From Toxoplasma gondii ME49 (lineage: Eukaryota; Apicomplexa; Conoidasida; Eucoccidiorida; Sarcocystidae): a stretch of 64,000 nucleotides of DNA. The stretch's first letter is position 1; the number at the start of each line of letters is the position of its first letter. The position numbers and the translations under genes were made by a program. The notes beneath the pieces were generated by a model. It made no database searches, was not told the DNA's origin, and saw only the letters and a list, made by a program, of their open reading frames with translations. The DNA is taken from NCBI RefSeq assembly GCF_000006565.2, contig NC_031476.1, positions 1,512,458-1,576,457 on the forward strand, given 5' to 3'. Shown here piece by piece: positions 62,763-64,000 of the stretch.

Positions 62763-64000
62763 TCAATTATCAGTATCACCTTTCCCACTCAGCTGCAAGT
62801 TGCACAAGACGGTGCACACACACAGAATTGCCTGATTTTCGATCCGGACAAGACTTTCACAAGACACTGAGTGTTCGTCGAGTCCTCGAGTGGCCTCTTC
62901 GTGTTTCTGACGGGACAAGGCTTTGTTCGGCGTAACGCACGGACGCCGTCTTGCTTCTCGCTTGCGCTCCGTTTGTTGGCTACGCAGCATGGTGTCAAAG
63001 ATGAAAAGAGGGGGTTCCGAAACGATCGAGAGGAGAATGAGAGGCATCCAGGTGAAGAAAGCTTTCCCACATTCTTTCTTCTGTCCAAAACGGAACGTGT
63101 TCGACAAGCGACGCCTGTGTCATTGTGGTCCATCTTTTTTGTCAAGACGAGAAATACTCACCCACTGGATCGGTTTCCTCTACGAGTGCTGGATTCCCAA
63201 GCGGCGCTTCGTTGCGCTAGGGGATCTCTCAGGCGGAAGAGGAAAAACGAAGGCACTTTTCTTCCATGACTGTCCTGAGAGATTCTTCTGCTTGCAGTAG
63301 AATGATGTAACCGCAACTGAGGTGAGAAAAAACAAATCTCCAGGCCTAGTGCTGTTCCGACCACATGCCCTTTTCGTTGTGTCCCCTCAAAAGGGATGGT
63401 GACAGAGGGCGTCAGGCGTTTCTGTCGTCTTGAAAGTTTTTGGGAAGGTAATTGACTACGGAGCAGCAAACTGAAAATGACGTCTTCGGGCGCTCCTCTT
63501 CTCTCCACGTTCCACGACTAGGTAGACTACACGCTACTCCTGCTTCTTCCATTGATCCCACTACAGAAAAATACGGCGAACGCTTAAATGACTCAGCTGA
63601 TGATGGACAGGCAGTAAGCTGAGTCTACCAGGGATTTGTCTCGCTGCCACATGCCTCTTCCGGCGATGAAGACAGAACGCGGGACTTGGGGGTTTAGGGT
63701 AGACGGCGGCGACCTCTGTTAGCACTTGAGTCGCGCCTGACTGATTCGCTGTAGTAGTTGTTTTGAAGACTTGGAGAAATATCTAGTTACTCCCCGAGAC
63801 TCTCTCGCGCGGCAAACGTGGCGACGACCACGCCGTCGAGGAGCCCTACCCCGCTAGACAAAGGAACTGACAGACCTTGTCCATGAGGGCCCGAAAATTC
63901 ACATGACACATCAAGACTTCCGGAACGCTGACTGGAGCAACGCAGAAAACTATCAAGCTCAGTGATTGCCAAATTGTGTTTTAGACGTCTGGGTCCGCCT
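62763..64000 (-). CDS. Candidate three-exon gene cut by the window edge
   Basis: Three minus-strand segments join in phase: 64000-63791 (5' end outside the window; donor GTAACT), 63470-63162 (acceptor CATTTTCAG, donor GTGAGT) and 62979-62763 (stop TGA). The first encodes text such as HNLAITELDSFLRCSSQRSG and GVGLLDGVVVATFAARESLG. The second begins LLLRSQLPSQKLSRRQKR and continues SVTIPFEGTQRKGHVVGTAL. The third ends LQLSGKGDTDN. The first part looks like ordered beta-rich protein; the later parts are basic and less convincing. An internal pyrimidine-rich CTCACCTCAG near 63334 might be another acceptor. No family was recognised. Several phase-compatible joins are possible, so treat exon limits as provisional. 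Confidence 0.35.

Overview
The window reads as nuclear DNA of a coccidian apicomplexan, Toxoplasma gondii or a very close relative such as Hammondia or Neospora. Evidence: two neighbouring alveolin (inner membrane complex, IMC) genes, one giving a 609-residue product when spliced (the length I recall for T. gondii IMC1); intron-rich genes with GTRAG donors and pyrimidine-rich acceptors; long Ser-rich, Arg/Glu-rich insertions in otherwise conserved enzymes; and TA and CT microsatellites. Species and strain cannot be decided from the sequence alone. Gene models were built by hand from splice sites, reading phase and family motifs; all exon joins quoted keep phase.

Layout, left to right. IMC4-like alveolin (minus, 726-2886) and IMC1 (plus, 4400-7175) are head to head over a 1.5 kb shared upstream region. 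Next is a gene-poor stretch with a 150-bp imperfect inverted repeat (8341-8770). A macro-domain protein (plus, 10001-12617) follows, whose domain lacks the usual Asn pair. A divergent alpha-tubulin of seven exons (plus, 14972-19419) lies beyond it. Converging on it from the right is an unrecognised four-exon protein with one N-terminal membrane segment (minus, 20804-23904). Then comes a two-exon, 1232-residue protein with two FAM13-like modules (minus, 25265-29267).

The right half is dominated by two large helicase genes on the plus strand. The first (32517-42495, six exons, about 2272 residues) is an iron-sulfur superfamily 2 DNA helicase of the FANCJ/RTEL/DDX11 group, closest by motif to FANCJ. 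The second (45092-61945, eight exons, about 3981 residues) is a SEN1/senataxin-type superfamily 1B helicase with a 2200-residue low-complexity N-terminal region and a coding CT microsatellite giving about 80 serines. In other organisms both families protect the genome at R-loops and G-quadruplexes, so having them side by side is notable. Between them (42496-45091) are candidate exons I could not assemble. At the right edge a minus-strand candidate gene, cut by the window end, converges on the SEN1-like gene.

Themes: membrane skeleton (two alveolins) and microtubule (tubulin) components on the left, nucleic-acid maintenance on the right. I see no tRNA, rRNA, CRISPR array or transposase gene.
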